A stretch of 64,000 nt of DNA from the NCBI RefSeq assembly GCF_003254575.1, contig NZ_QJUA01000014.1, positions 1-64,000 on the forward strand, written 5' to 3'. Shown piece by piece: positions 45,191 through 54,260 of the stretch. Positions within the stretch are counted from its first letter, which is position 1. Every line of letters starts with the position of its first letter. A program made the position numbers and the translations under genes. This DNA is from Mycobacterium kyogaense. GTDB taxonomy: Bacteria > Actinomycetota > Actinomycetes > Mycobacteriales > Mycobacteriaceae. The notes below the pieces were generated by a model. That model ran no database searches and had not been told where the DNA came from. It saw nothing but the letters and a program-made list of their open reading frames with translations.

Positions 45191-46684
45191 ATGACCGCCG
45201 CACCACAGACCGACGTCGCAATCAATTCTGCTGTCCGCTCGTCGAAGTTGGTGATCGACGGGCAACTGGTCGATGCCTCTGACGGTGGCACGAGCATCAG
45301 TCGCAACCCCGCAACCAAGGGGATCCTGGCGGAGTTCGCCGAAGCTACAGCTGCGGATGTCGACAGCGCCGTCGCGGCGGCGCGGCGGGCCTTCGAGGCC
45401 GGTGTCTGGCGAGCCATGTCGAACGACGAACGTGGCCGCGTCCTGTGGCGGGTGGCCGAGCTGCTGGAACGACATCAGGACGAACTGGCGACCATGGAGA
45501 CGCTCGACCAGGGGCAGCCCTTGGCGATGTCACGCGAAGTGAACGTACCCATGGCGGCCCAGGTGTTCCGGTACTACGCGGGCTGGGCCACCAAAATCGA
45601 GGGCAAGGTCTCTGCGGTGTCTGCGCCAAATGCACTGCACTACACCCGACGCGAACCGGTTGGCGTGTGCGCATTGATCACGCCGTGGAACATGCCGCTG
45701 GCAATCGCAGCCTGGAAGATCGCACCTGCACTCGCCGCGGGAAACACAGTGGTCGTCAAACCTGCTGAGCAGACGCCTTTCACGACAGTCCGCCTGGTTC
45801 AGCTCTGCCTCGAGGCAGGTGTCCCGCCGGGTGTGGTCAACGTGTTGACCGGGGGCCCGGACGTCGGACAGGCGTTGGTCGCCCATACCGATGTCGACAA
45901 GGTGTCGTTCACCGGTTCCACTGAGGTCGGCCAACAGATCGGTGCGGTATCCGCGCAGACGAACTTGAAGAAGGTGAGCCTGGAACTGGGCGGCAAAGCG
46001 CCCAGCATCATCACGCCGGAAGCTGACATCGATGCCGCGGTGGTCGGCAACCTTCAGGGAGCCTTGTTCAATACGGGCCAAGCATGTGGCGCCTACACGC
46101 GGTTCTTCGTGCACCGCACCAAGGCGGACGAGTTCGTGTCCAAGATCAGCGATGCCGCCCGATCGATCACCATCGGCCCAGGCATGTTGGAAGGCAACGA
46201 TCTCGGACCGCTGATTTCCGGCGAACACTTGCAGCGGGTGACCGGCTACATCGATTCGGGCGTCGAAGCGGGAGCGGAACTGGTCCTTGACGGCCGGTTA
46301 CCCAAGGGCGACCATCTCGACGAAGGCTGGTACCTGGGGCCGACGGTCTTCACCGGGGTATCCGACGACATGGCCATAGCACAGGAGGAGATCTTCGGGC
46401 CTGTTCTGTCCATCATGACCTATGACGACATCGACGAAGCTGTGGTTCGAGCCAACGACTCCCGGTTCGGGTTGGCGGCGGTGGTCTGGACGCGTGACCT
46501 CGTGGTGGCCCACACCCTGACCGAACGCTTGCGCGCGGGAACGGTGTTCGTCAATCAGCTACCTCTGATCGACCCTGCGGGTTGTTGGGGTGGAATCGGG
46601 ATGTCGGGCTGGGGGAGGGAGATGGGTAGCTTCGCCATCGACGAATTCACGGAAACCAAAGGTGTGTGGATCCGCACGGGCTGA
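45191..46684 (+). CDS. NAD(P)-dependent aldehyde dehydrogenase
   Basis: 497 residues. The catalytic Cys299 (NTGQACGAYTR) and Glu265 (LELGGKAPS) are in place, with TPWNMPL, VVKPAEQTP and SFTGSTEVG in the cofactor site and EEIFGPVL near 400. It oxidises an aldehyde to a carboxylate, probably the product of the divergent amine oxidase (arylacetaldehyde to arylacetate by inference). A cupin gene follows after 120 bases. Confidence 0.9.
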   Translation: MTAAPQTDVAINSAVRSSKLVIDGQLVDASDGGTSISRNPATKGILAEFAEATAADVDSAVAAARRAFEAGVWRAMSNDERGRVLWRVAELLERHQDELATMETLDQGQPLAMSREVNVPMAAQVFRYYAGWATKIEGKVSAVSAPNALHYTRREPVGVCALITPWNMPLAIAAWKIAPALAAGNTVVVKPAEQTPFTTVRLVQLCLEAGVPPGVVNVLTGGPDVGQALVAHTDVDKVSFTGSTEVGQQIGAVSAQTNLKKVSLELGGKAPSIITPEADIDAAVVGNLQGALFNTGQACGAYTRFFVHRTKADEFVSKISDAARSITIGPGMLEGNDLGPLISGEHLQRVTGYIDSGVEAGAELVLDGRLPKGDHLDEGWYLGPTVFTGVSDDMAIAQEEIFGPVLSIMTYDDIDEAVVRANDSRFGLAAVVWTRDLVVAHTLTERLRAGTVFVNQLPLIDPAGCWGGIGMSGWGREMGSFAIDEFTETKGVWIRTG

Positions 46685-46804
46685 AGTCTCGTCGAGACGC
46701 GGAAACGCCGGTCCGCTCAACAGACTGCAGCGTTGTGCACCGGCTCCGTGGCCTGGCACCATTCGGTCGCCGCACAGTGCGATAGCTTCCCGAGGAGAGG
46801 ACCG

Positions 46805-47128
46805 ATGACGTTGGATCCCATTGCCCACCACACCACCGTCTCAGGAAAGTACGGCGAATTCGACGCGGGGGTGGTGAACTGGCTCCGTCAAGACGACCAA
46901 GTTGTGAGTGGGTTCTGGCGCTGCACACCAGAGGAGCAGCCCGATGTCTACGAAGCGACGTTTGCGACTAACGAAACGGTCTACATCATCGAGGGCAGGG
47001 TCGAGGTCGAAGTCGTCGGAGGTCCGGTTCTCGATCTTGCGGCCGGCGATTCTGCATCCTTCGTCAAAGGAACGGTAGGCCGCTGGCGTGTGATCGAGCC
47101 CGTTCTCGAATTCTTCGTCTACAGCTGA
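46805..47128 (+). CDS. Cupin domain protein (DUF861-like)
   Basis: 107 residues from ATG 46805 after GAGGAGAGGA. GFWRCTPEEQPDVYEATFATNETVYIIEGRVEVEVV and LAAGDSASFVKGTVGRWRVIEPVLEFFVY is the EutQ/DUF861 cupin pattern, often found beside amine and aldehyde catabolic genes. The usual metal His residues are largely missing. Its role is unknown, and it is probably co-expressed with the aldehyde dehydrogenase. Confidence 0.75.
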   Translation: MTLDPIAHHTTVSGKYGEFDAGVVNWLRQDDQVVSGFWRCTPEEQPDVYEATFATNETVYIIEGRVEVEVVGGPVLDLAAGDSASFVKGTVGRWRVIEPVLEFFVYS

Positions 47129-47166
47129 GTGTGGCCGCAACGTGAAGCCACTGGAACGGGGATGAG

Positions 47167-48438
47167 GTGACCGCGAACCCTTGCAACCTGTCGATCTACG
47201 AACAGGTCTGCGCCATTGCGCAGTCGCGGCTCAGCGCCATCTCGCTGTCTCAATCTGTCCGAGATCGAATCATCCGACTCGAGCCGCGCCTTCACGCATG
47301 GGTGGAATTGACGACCGATATCGAACACCAGGCGAACCGCATCGAAACGGCGTCGGCACCGATGCCACTGCGGGGAGTGTCGGTCGGAGTCAAGGATCTA
47401 GTCGATGTGGCTTCCCCCACCACTGACCCCGGGCAGGTGACCGTCTCGGACGCACGGTGCGTGGCGCGGTTGCGGGAGCTCGGCGCTGTGATCCAGGGCA
47501 AGACCGTCACCGCCGAGTACGGCCACAACTCGACGATCTCGCCCCGACTGGAGCAGGATCGCCGACGGGAGCTGTCCAGCGGATCCGCAACCGCGGTGAG
47601 CGCCAATGTCGTACCAGTTGCAATCGGAACACAGACCTCGGCGGCACTCACTCGACCAGCGTCCTCCAGTGGTTCGGCAGCAATGGTGCTGGCACATGGC
47701 GAGGCGGACCTAGACGGTGTGGAGAGACTCAGCGAATCACTGGACTCCTTGGGCTTTTTCACTCGAACGGTGGACGATCTCCGCCATGTCTATCGCGCCT
47801 TTTCCGGACCTGCCGTCCCCACCCGACGGCCGACTGTCAGCAGCGCACTCGTGTGGCGCGGTAGCGGTCTCGGCGAGCTCTCGACGGCGAGCAGCCGGCT
47901 TCTGGATCGACTTCCCGGGCTGCTGGAAGAGATCGACATCGACTGCCGGCCTCTGCAGTGGGACGACCACGTCCACTCTCTCGCCGAGGATCACCGTGTC
48001 GTACTGGCCTACGAGCTGGCCCGCAATCGGCCGGCCCCTGAGTTCCGGCGGCATCACCACCCGCTGAGCCCACCGTTGCGGACGCACTACCGCCGCGGTT
48101 TGCGGCTCGACAGCGGAGATCATCACGGAGCGCTCGTCCGCCGAGACCGATCTCGAGTCATGCTCGAAGAACTTCTCGGCCGTGACGCGCTCATCGTCGG
48201 ACCCGCGACCCTGCGATCGGACCGGCGCTGCCCGGCGTCCTCGGGAGCATCGACTCCCAGCGACCCATGGCAGCTTCTCGGGCTCGCCGCAGTGGTCGTT
48301 CCCGGTGTGCGGACGGTGGCCGGGCTCCCCGTGGGCATCCAGATCGTCGGACTGCCCGGGCGTGAACTCGACATGCTTGACCTCGGCGTGGCTCTCGAGG
48401 AGGTCTTCCGCCGTATGGACCCGATACCGGACCACTGA
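47167..48438 (+). CDS. Degenerate amidase-signature protein (IacH-like position)
   Basis: 423 residues from GTG 47167. The amidase Lys76 is present (VGVKDLVD) and a cis-Ser candidate remains in ELSSGSATAVS. The nucleophile motif that normally reads GTQTGGSVxRPA is GTQTSAALTRPA, putting Ala160 where the catalytic Ser should be. The glycine-rich GGSSSG is also altered to ELSSGS. It is likely inactive as a classical amidase, or has another function. An amidase (iacH) accompanies the iac genes in proteobacteria, so this may be a relic or a divergent member. It converges on catB. Confidence 0.75.
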   Translation: MTANPCNLSIYEQVCAIAQSRLSAISLSQSVRDRIIRLEPRLHAWVELTTDIEHQANRIETASAPMPLRGVSVGVKDLVDVASPTTDPGQVTVSDARCVARLRELGAVIQGKTVTAEYGHNSTISPRLEQDRRRELSSGSATAVSANVVPVAIGTQTSAALTRPASSSGSAAMVLAHGEADLDGVERLSESLDSLGFFTRTVDDLRHVYRAFSGPAVPTRRPTVSSALVWRGSGLGELSTASSRLLDRLPGLLEEIDIDCRPLQWDDHVHSLAEDHRVVLAYELARNRPAPEFRRHHHPLSPPLRTHYRRGLRLDSGDHHGALVRRDRSRVMLEELLGRDALIVGPATLRSDRRCPASSGASTPSDPWQLLGLAAVVVPGVRTVAGLPVGIQIVGLPGRELDMLDLGVALEEVFRRMDPIPDH

Positions 48439-48465
48439 TCTCGGACCGCGGCCGTAAGTGCCCGG

Positions 48466-49590
48466 TCAGCTTGAGCGGGCGTACTTTGCGACCTTCTCCT
48501 CGTCCAGGTCCATCCCCAAACCAGGGCCTTCGGGTGGACTGATGTGGCCGTCCCGGTAGCTGATCGGAGTGATGGCGATGTCGTCGGCGAGCAGGAGAGG
48601 ACCGAACAGCTCCGATCCTGCGATGATGCCCGGTGCCGAACAGAACAGATGAGCACTGGCCGATGCACCGATGGAGGTCTCGATGGTGGTACCTCCGTGA
48701 CAGCCGATGCCGGCGGCTTCGGCTATGTGGCTGATCCGCTGCACCGCCGAGATCCCGCCCGACTTGGCGACTTTGACGGCGAACAGGTCTGCGGCCGCGG
48801 CGCGCGAGAGCTTCAAGGCATCCTCAGGTGTCCGCAACGACTCGTCCGCCATCACGGGGATGGACAGCAACGCAGCCAGGCGTGCCTGACCGTCGAGGTT
48901 CGAGGCCCTGATCGGCTGTTCGATCAGCTCGATCCCCGATTCCTGGAGCACAGGCAACCAGCGAGTTGCGGTCAGTTCCGACCATGATCCGTTGAGATCG
49001 ACGCGGAGGCTTGTTCGTTCGGCGAGGGCGTCGGCAACCGCGACGATGCGCCGCACATCCTCGGCCGGCTCAGACGAGCCCATTTTCAGTTTGAAGCTGC
49101 TGTGCTCACCCGATGCCAGCTTCGCTTCGATCTCGTCGATTACCGTGGGCGCGGGTTCTACTCCAATCGCCCAGGTGACGGGAATGGAGTCCCGGCTGAG
49201 GCCGCCGAGCAGGTCGTACAGCGGCACCGACAGAGCCTTGCCGCGAACGTCCCACAACGCCATTTCGATGGCGGCCTTCGCGAATTCCGCTCCTGCAACA
49301 GTCTTCTCCAGGTAGCGGCTCAGCTCCTCGACGCGCGCCGCGTCGCGTCCGATCAGCGCCGGAGCGAGGTACCTGTTGATCAGCGCCTCGATGCCCTCGA
49401 TCGACTCGCCTCCCCACCAAGGGCCACCGGGCACCACCGCTTCGCCAAGGCCGAGGACACCACCGTCGACAAGGAGCCGGACGATCAGCACACTCTGGTG
49501 ATCGATCGAGGTCACCGAGAAGCGATGAGGCCGGATCAAGGGGATGTCGACGAGTGTCGTTTGTATGGATCTGATTGTCATATCGCCCAT
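48466..49590 (-). CDS. catB: Muconate cycloisomerase
   Basis: 374 residues from ATG 49590, six bases after AGAGGA. It is an enolase-superfamily barrel with the KxK acid/base lysines (Lys167 and Lys169 in FKLKMG), metal ligands Asp198 (VDLNGSW), Glu224 (IEQPI) and Asp249 (MADES), and Lys273 (VKVAKSGG) as the second acid/base. It cycloisomerises cis,cis-muconate to muconolactone in the ortho-cleavage pathway. It sits 23 bases downstream of catA in one operon. catC is not in the window. Confidence 0.9.
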   Translation of the reverse strand: MGDMTIRSIQTTLVDIPLIRPHRFSVTSIDHQSVLIVRLLVDGGVLGLGEAVVPGGPWWGGESIEGIEALINRYLAPALIGRDAARVEELSRYLEKTVAGAEFAKAAIEMALWDVRGKALSVPLYDLLGGLSRDSIPVTWAIGVEPAPTVIDEIEAKLASGEHSSFKLKMGSSEPAEDVRRIVAVADALAERTSLRVDLNGSWSELTATRWLPVLQESGIELIEQPIRASNLDGQARLAALLSIPVMADESLRTPEDALKLSRAAAADLFAVKVAKSGGISAVQRISHIAEAAGIGCHGGTTIETSIGASASAHLFCSAPGIIAGSELFGPLLLADDIAITPISYRDGHISPPEGPGLGMDLDEEKVAKYARSS

Positions 49591-49613
49591 GGCAATTCCT
49601 CTGCGATGTGGAT

Positions 49614-50372
49614 TCAGCGGGTTTCCGGAACCAGAACGAAGTCGTACGTCACCCGCACATCGCGATCAGTCTGTTCGACTTTCAACATCAGGCCGTCGCG
49701 TACCGCATTGGCGACATCGTTGTCGACGTAGTCGCCACCGGGAAAATAGAGCTGGGAGGTCAGCGGCTCGTAACCGTCCGCGGTCACCTTCAAGTGAATG
49801 TGAGCGGGCCTGAAGAAATGTCTTCCCAACGCGGACAACACGATACCCGTGGGACCATTCTTGGGGATCTCATAGGGAGGCGGGAGGATCGATGACACCG
49901 AGAACCCTCCGTCGGGTCCGGTGGCGAACCTGCCGCGCAGGTTCCAGTCCGGAATCCCCGGATGGATGCCCGAGTAGAGGCCGTCGGCGTCGGCGTGCCA
50001 CATGTCGATGATGGCACCGCCCAGGGCATTCCCGTCAGTACCGGTCACCGTTCCGGTGAACACCATCGGGGTGCCGCGTTCGTCGTCGCGTTGCGGCATG
50101 ACACAAGGGGCCTCGAGCAGCGGCGCCCCGGCGATGTAAAACGGGCCTTCGATGGCAGCGCTGCTACCGACGTGATCCTCGTTGCCGATATCGGTGGCCT
50201 CTGCTTCGAAGAAGACATCGGGCAGCAGAGATTCCTCGCCCTGTTTGATGCTGTCGATCACCAGTGACGTGGCAGCGCGGTACTCGCGATGATTGATCCG
50301 GTGTTTCCGAATGAACTCGACAAGCGTCCGTTCGAGGTCCTCGACAACTTCCACGACTCGATCGTTTGTCAT
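49614..50372 (-). CDS. catA: Catechol 1,2-dioxygenase (intradiol)
   Basis: 252 residues. After a helical linker domain, the beta-sandwich carries IIDMWHADADGLYSG and the Fe(III) ligands Tyr133, Tyr167 (PPPYEIP), His191 and His193 (FRPAHIHLKV), spaced as in known catechol 1,2-dioxygenases. It cleaves catechol to cis,cis-muconate. It is shorter than the ~310-residue Acinetobacter type, as in other compact actinobacterial intradiol enzymes. It is the first gene of catA-catB and is divergent from an IclR regulator with repeated operator-like sites between. Confidence 0.9.
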   Translation of the reverse strand: MTNDRVVEVVEDLERTLVEFIRKHRINHREYRAATSLVIDSIKQGEESLLPDVFFEAEATDIGNEDHVGSSAAIEGPFYIAGAPLLEAPCVMPQRDDERGTPMVFTGTVTGTDGNALGGAIIDMWHADADGLYSGIHPGIPDWNLRGRFATGPDGGFSVSSILPPPYEIPKNGPTGIVLSALGRHFFRPAHIHLKVTADGYEPLTSQLYFPGGDYVDNDVANAVRDGLMLKVEQTDRDVRVTYDFVLVPETR

Positions 50373-50433
50373 GGGCTTTCTCTTTCGTCTGGGGTCCGGT
50401 ACGTCAGACCCGGTACGGCTACGGTTGCGAATT

Positions 50434-50469
50434 CGTACGCTATGCGTACACTCTGTCCGTAATGCGTAC
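50434..50469. promoter_or_regulatory. Operator-like repeats in the catA/IclR divergent promoter
   Basis: GTACGC-TAT-GCGTAC (50434-50448) is a perfect inverted repeat. ATGCGTAC recurs 21 bases later (50441 and 50462). The spacing of about two helical turns and the position between catA and the IclR gene indicate binding sites of the IclR-type regulator. Confidence 0.55.
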
Positions 50470-50511
50470 TCACTGTGTAGCCTGCGCCACATCTCATGTC
50501 AAGGACGTCAC

Positions 50512-51300
50512 GTGACCAAACCCCCTGAGGATCGCGATATCGTCCGCGCTCTGACCAGGGGCTTGGACGTGATCCTGGCGTTCTCGAACCGTCGTTCGAG
50601 AATGTCGTTGACCCAGGTGGCGGCGGGGGCGGCGCTGAGCAAGCCGACCGCCAGGCGGCTCCTGTTGACGCTGCAGCAGGCGGGCTACGTGGAATCAGAT
50701 GGCAAAACCTTTAGCTTGACGCCGAAAATTCTGGGGCTGGGTTACGCCTACCTGAGCTCCCTCAACCTGACCGAGATTGCGCAGCCACACATGGAGAAAG
50801 TCGCTGAGGCCACGGGCCACGGGTGCTCACTGTCCGTGCTGGACGGTTCGGAAGTCGTGTACATCAGCCGTGTGCCGACCCACCGCATCGCCAATCTCAC
50901 GTTGGCGACAGGCAGTCGACTGCCCGCACATGCCACGTCGATGGGTCACGTGCTCTTGGCGGGACTGGGGGCGGCCTCGCTGCGCACATATCTCGAGGCC
51001 GCCAGCCTGATTCGCGTTACCGCTCGTACCATTGTCACAGCCGAGAAACTCGCAGACCGGTTGGCGCAGGTGCGGCAACAAGGTTGGGCCATCGTGGACC
51101 AGGAACTCGAGGACGGTATCCGATCTGCCTCGGCGCCGGTGGTGGATGCGCATGGTCATGTCATCGCGGCACTGGGGATGTCGACGACCACGGATACCGC
51201 CATGACGACGATCCGCGACACGTATGTACCGGCGCTGAAGCAGGCAGCGGCGAACATCAGCAGCGAGCTCGGGTCAGGCGCTCTGGCGCGACCTAGTTGA
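50512..51300 (+). CDS. IclR family regulator of the catechol/IAA-type genes (PcaR/CatR-like)
   Basis: 262 residues from GTG 50512 after AAGGA. The winged HTH is at about 20-75 (MSLTQVAAGAALSKPTARRLLLTLQQAGYVE). The effector domain follows with GCSLSVLDGSEVVYISRVPT, GSRLPAHATSMGHVLLAG and GIRSASAPVVDAHG. It closely follows the PcaR/PobR/CatR pattern. Divergent placement from catA with repeated GCGTAC sites between suggests it controls catAB and perhaps the rightward run beginning with the cyclase gene. Confidence 0.88.
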   Translation: MTKPPEDRDIVRALTRGLDVILAFSNRRSRMSLTQVAAGAALSKPTARRLLLTLQQAGYVESDGKTFSLTPKILGLGYAYLSSLNLTEIAQPHMEKVAEATGHGCSLSVLDGSEVVYISRVPTHRIANLTLATGSRLPAHATSMGHVLLAGLGAASLRTYLEAASLIRVTARTIVTAEKLADRLAQVRQQGWAIVDQELEDGIRSASAPVVDAHGHVIAALGMSTTTDTAMTTIRDTYVPALKQAAANISSELGSGALARPS

Positions 51301-51367
51301 CATCGTGCTCGGATTCTGACCGAATAGCGCTGTCCCCCTGCGGGATCACTGTGAGGAGAGAATCCCG

Positions 51368-52375
51368 ATGAGAAGATCACCGATTCCGACCTACGCGGAG
51401 CTCTGCGACAGAACAGATGCTCCGGCAGGTTCAGCCTGGGGCGTTTTCGGGCCCGATGACGAGCTGGGCACGTTGAATCATCTGACCCCCGAGCGCGTTC
51501 TCGCAGCGGCCGGCTGTGTGCGAACCGGGGAGACGTTCAATCTCGATCTGCCGCTGGACGCCTTCGACCCCGCTCTGATACCGACTCGGAAATCACTGCA
51601 GCACACTCTCTTTGCAGGAAACCCGTATCACAGGGATGAGTACCTCGACAGCTTCTACACCCAGAACACCTCCCAGATCGACGGCTTCCGACACATCGGG
51701 CATCCCGAGACGGGGTTCTACAACGGCGCAGACCCGAGTCGTTTTGTCGCAGGCGACCCCTTCTTGGGAATCAATCGCTTCGCCGAGCGGGGGATCGTCG
51801 GGCGAGGCGTTCTGATCGACGTGGATCGTTACCTGAGGTCGATCGACAGGAGCCTCGATCACGCTGGTGGCGAGGCGATTCCGATCAGTATTGTCGCGGA
51901 GGCTGCTCGTCACCAGCGTGTGGAGCTACGCCACGGCGACATCCTGATGATCAGAACCGGATGGCTGCACCACCACCTCGTGGAGTCGACGCCAGAGCAA
52001 CGGCAGCGCAACACCAATCCGCTGCGCTGTTCGGGGCTCAAGGCAGAGCCGGATACCGTCGCGTGGCTGTGGGACAACAAGTTTTCACTGGTGGCGACCG
52101 ACAACATCGCGGTCGAGGCGTGGCCGGCCGATCCGAATTCGCCTTTCGTGACCGAATCCGAACGCGCTGGGGCCATCGCACGCAGTTCTCACAGCGGATT
52201 GATGCACCGAGTGCTCATACCACTGTTGGGCTTCGTTCTCGGCGAGTTGTGGAGCCTCGATTCGCTGGCGGAGCGCTGCGCGGCCGACGGACAGTGGGAC
52301 TGCTTGCTCGTCGCTTCACCGATGAATCTGACGGGCGGCGCAGGATCACCCGCGAATGCGACAGCGATCCGCTGA
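51368..52375 (+). CDS. Cyclase family protein (kynurenine-formamidase-like metal hydrolase)
   Basis: 335 residues from ATG 51368 after GAGGAGAG. WGVFGPDDELGTLNHLTPERV is typical of the long bacterial cyclase-family proteins. The expected HxGTHxDxxxH metal motif is degenerate (NTSQIDGFRHIGHP). DILMIRTGW and VATDNIAVEAWP are the later family segments. Family members hydrolyse formylkynurenine, isatin or lactone-like compounds. In this context an indole-ring breakdown intermediate is an attractive but unproven substrate. Confidence 0.75.
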   Translation: MRRSPIPTYAELCDRTDAPAGSAWGVFGPDDELGTLNHLTPERVLAAAGCVRTGETFNLDLPLDAFDPALIPTRKSLQHTLFAGNPYHRDEYLDSFYTQNTSQIDGFRHIGHPETGFYNGADPSRFVAGDPFLGINRFAERGIVGRGVLIDVDRYLRSIDRSLDHAGGEAIPISIVAEAARHQRVELRHGDILMIRTGWLHHHLVESTPEQRQRNTNPLRCSGLKAEPDTVAWLWDNKFSLVATDNIAVEAWPADPNSPFVTESERAGAIARSSHSGLMHRVLIPLLGFVLGELWSLDSLAERCAADGQWDCLLVASPMNLTGGAGSPANATAIR

Positions 52376-52413
52376 CACGTCACAGTCGTTCGGGCGCAAC
52401 GGCGTCGGACACC

Positions 52414-52429
52414 GGTACGGGAACCTTTA
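52414..52429 (-). promoter_or_regulatory. Shared island motif, site 1 (before amine oxidase 2)
   Basis: GGTACGGGAACCTTTA on the plus strand, i.e. TAAAGGT followed by CCCGTACC on the minus strand. It matches the site at 60201-60216 in 13 of 16 positions and lies seven bases before a probable -35 element (TTGACC). Confidence 0.5.
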
Positions 52430-52435
52430 CTACCC

Positions 52436-52463
52436 TTGACCTGCGGCCGCGGCGCAGTAGCGT
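52436..52463 (+). promoter_or_regulatory. Candidate sigma-A promoter of amine oxidase 2
   Basis: TTGACC at 52436 and TAGCGT at 52458 are separated by 16 bases and lie about 110 bases before the GTG start. A repeated motif precedes the -35. This is the only good promoter-like pair in this 200-base gap. Confidence 0.4.
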
Positions 52464-52575
52464 ATGCACCTGGACATGTGAGTAGAGCCACATCAGCACG
52501 GTCAGCCCCGGCTGTTCTCTCTCATCGCTGACACCGATCCGGTGTCGCCATTGGTTTTTCGCGAAAGGTGCGCCC

Positions 52576-53877
52576 GTGGTCAATTTCGATACTGATGTCG
52601 TCGTGATCGGTGGCGGATTCGCCGGCGTCACCGCTGCGCGAGAGCTCACCCAACGTGGCGCCGGCGTCGTGCTGGTGGAGGCTCGTGATCGCTTGGGCGG
52701 CCGAACCTGGACCAAAGACAGCCATCTCGGCCACTACCTGGAGATGGGCGGGACGTGGGTGCATTGGAGCCAGCCGCATGTGTGGGCCGAGATCGGCCGC
52801 TACGACTTGGAGCTCGTGACAAGCCCGGAACCGCAACGAGCGCTGTGGATGGTCGATGGATCAGTACATGCCGGAACGCCGGACGAGATGTTCGGGCTCC
52901 TGGACGACGGAATGACCAGGCTGCTGGAGCGTTCCCGCGAAGTCTTCCCCAATCCGTTCGATTTCACCCCGGTCACCGACGAGCAGAAGCTGCTGGACCA
53001 AATCACGGTCGACGAGATGATCGGTCGACTGGGCCTCGACGCCGAGCAGCACGATCTCGTCGAAGGCCTGTGGGGCCTGAACTTCAGCGGACGGCCCACG
53101 GTAGGGGCCTTCACCCAAGCCCTGCGGTGGGGCGCGTTGGCCGGCGGCAATTGGTCGCTGATGTTCGAAGCCTGCGGTACCTACAAGATCGTCGGCGGAA
53201 CCCGGATGCTGCTCGAAGCCATCGCAGCTCAATGCACGGCCGACATCCGACTGAACACGCGCGTCCGGCGGATCGAGCAGACGACTGAGGCAGCGACTGT
53301 GACCCTCGACAACGGCCGCATGCTCACAGCGCGCCAGGTGATCGTGACCGTGCCGGTCAACGTGCTCACCACCATCGAGTTCGAACCCGGGTTGCCCGCT
53401 GACCTCATGTCTGTCGCTGGCGAGGGGCAGGCCTCTGCCGGGCTGAAGGTGTGGGCCCGTGTCAGGGGAAGCATCGATGGCACCTGCGCGCTCGGGCCGA
53501 GCAGTTCGGTGCTCAATTTTTTCCTGCCCGAGTTCGAACTCGACGGTGACAGTATCGTCGTCGCATTCGGTTCTGACGCCTCACGACTCGATGTCTGCGA
53601 CCGCGGCGCTGTCGAGGCAGCACTGCGGGAATGGCTGCCTGATGTCGAGGTGCTGGCCATCGACGCGCACGATTGGGTAGCTGACGAATTCGCCGGACAG
53701 ACCTGGCCGATGCTGCGGCCCAATCAGCTAGCCGCGATTCAGGACGCCAGTGGCCGCGCCCACGGCAGGGTGCGCCTGGCCGGTAGCGACTACGCGCAGG
53801 GCTGGGCCGGATTCATCGACGGAGCCATCGAATCAGGCAAGACCGCCGCAGCGCGAGCCTTCACAGCCCTGAGCTGA
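52576..53877 (+). CDS. Flavin-containing amine oxidase
   Basis: 433 residues from GTG 52576 (AAAGGTG upstream). VVVIGGGFAGVTAARELTQRG, then EARDRLGGRTW and MGGTWVHWSQPH are monoamine-oxidase FAD segments. Near 190 is LNFSGRP, and the C-terminal RLAGSDYAQGWAGFIDGAIESGK closes the site. It oxidises an amine to an aldehyde, ammonia and hydrogen peroxide. It is a paralogue of the enzyme at 43.7-45.0 kb, suggesting two related amines or two steps. It lies upstream of a small protein and an APC permease. Confidence 0.88.
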   Translation: MVNFDTDVVVIGGGFAGVTAARELTQRGAGVVLVEARDRLGGRTWTKDSHLGHYLEMGGTWVHWSQPHVWAEIGRYDLELVTSPEPQRALWMVDGSVHAGTPDEMFGLLDDGMTRLLERSREVFPNPFDFTPVTDEQKLLDQITVDEMIGRLGLDAEQHDLVEGLWGLNFSGRPTVGAFTQALRWGALAGGNWSLMFEACGTYKIVGGTRMLLEAIAAQCTADIRLNTRVRRIEQTTEAATVTLDNGRMLTARQVIVTVPVNVLTTIEFEPGLPADLMSVAGEGQASAGLKVWARVRGSIDGTCALGPSSSVLNFFLPEFELDGDSIVVAFGSDASRLDVCDRGAVEAALREWLPDVEVLAIDAHDWVADEFAGQTWPMLRPNQLAAIQDASGRAHGRVRLAGSDYAQGWAGFIDGAIESGKTAAARAFTALS

Positions 53878-53946
53878 TATCTCACACCAGCTCCACAGAG
53901 CCACCCCAAGCAACCACGAACCGCCGAACTGAAGGAATGAAACCAG

Positions 53947-54255
53947 ATGTCGTACTGTGCTGAGCTCGTCACCTTTCGCCTCACTGTGCCGGCCGAAGAA
54001 TTCCTCGAGTTGAGGGACGCGGCGATCAAGCAGGTGAAGGCGGCCCATCCCGGGCTGGTGGCCGTACCCTTCTGCGGCGAGCGCGCGGACGGGTCGTGGA
54101 TCGACGTCTGGATCTACGAGTCCGTAGATGCCGCCGACACCGCCAATGCCGACGCGGGCAGTCTGAGCGACTTCCTGGGGATGGCCAAAGTCCTGACCGA
54201 CGTCGACGTCGAGACCACCATGTGCGCGCCGCGCACCGTCACCCCGATGGCTTAG
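53947..54255 (+). CDS. Small alpha/beta-barrel (ABM/Dabb-like) protein
   Basis: 102 residues. CAELVTFRLTVPAEEFLELRDAAIKQVKAAHPGLVAVPF and the central WIDVWIYESVDAADTANADA fit a ferredoxin-like dimeric alpha/beta barrel as in antibiotic-biosynthesis monooxygenase domains. It is not muconolactone isomerase CatC, whose sequence is clearly different. It ends five bases before the permease gene start, so it is co-transcribed. Confidence 0.6.
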   Translation: MSYCAELVTFRLTVPAEEFLELRDAAIKQVKAAHPGLVAVPFCGERADGSWIDVWIYESVDAADTANADAGSLSDFLGMAKVLTDVDVETTMCAPRTVTPMA

Positions 54256-54260
54256 CCGCC

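Noticed and set aside
53947..54255. Possible muconolactone isomerase (catC)
   Set aside because: Size and fold are similar, but the characteristic CatC N-terminus and active-site segments are absent. A general alpha/beta-barrel protein is the safer call.
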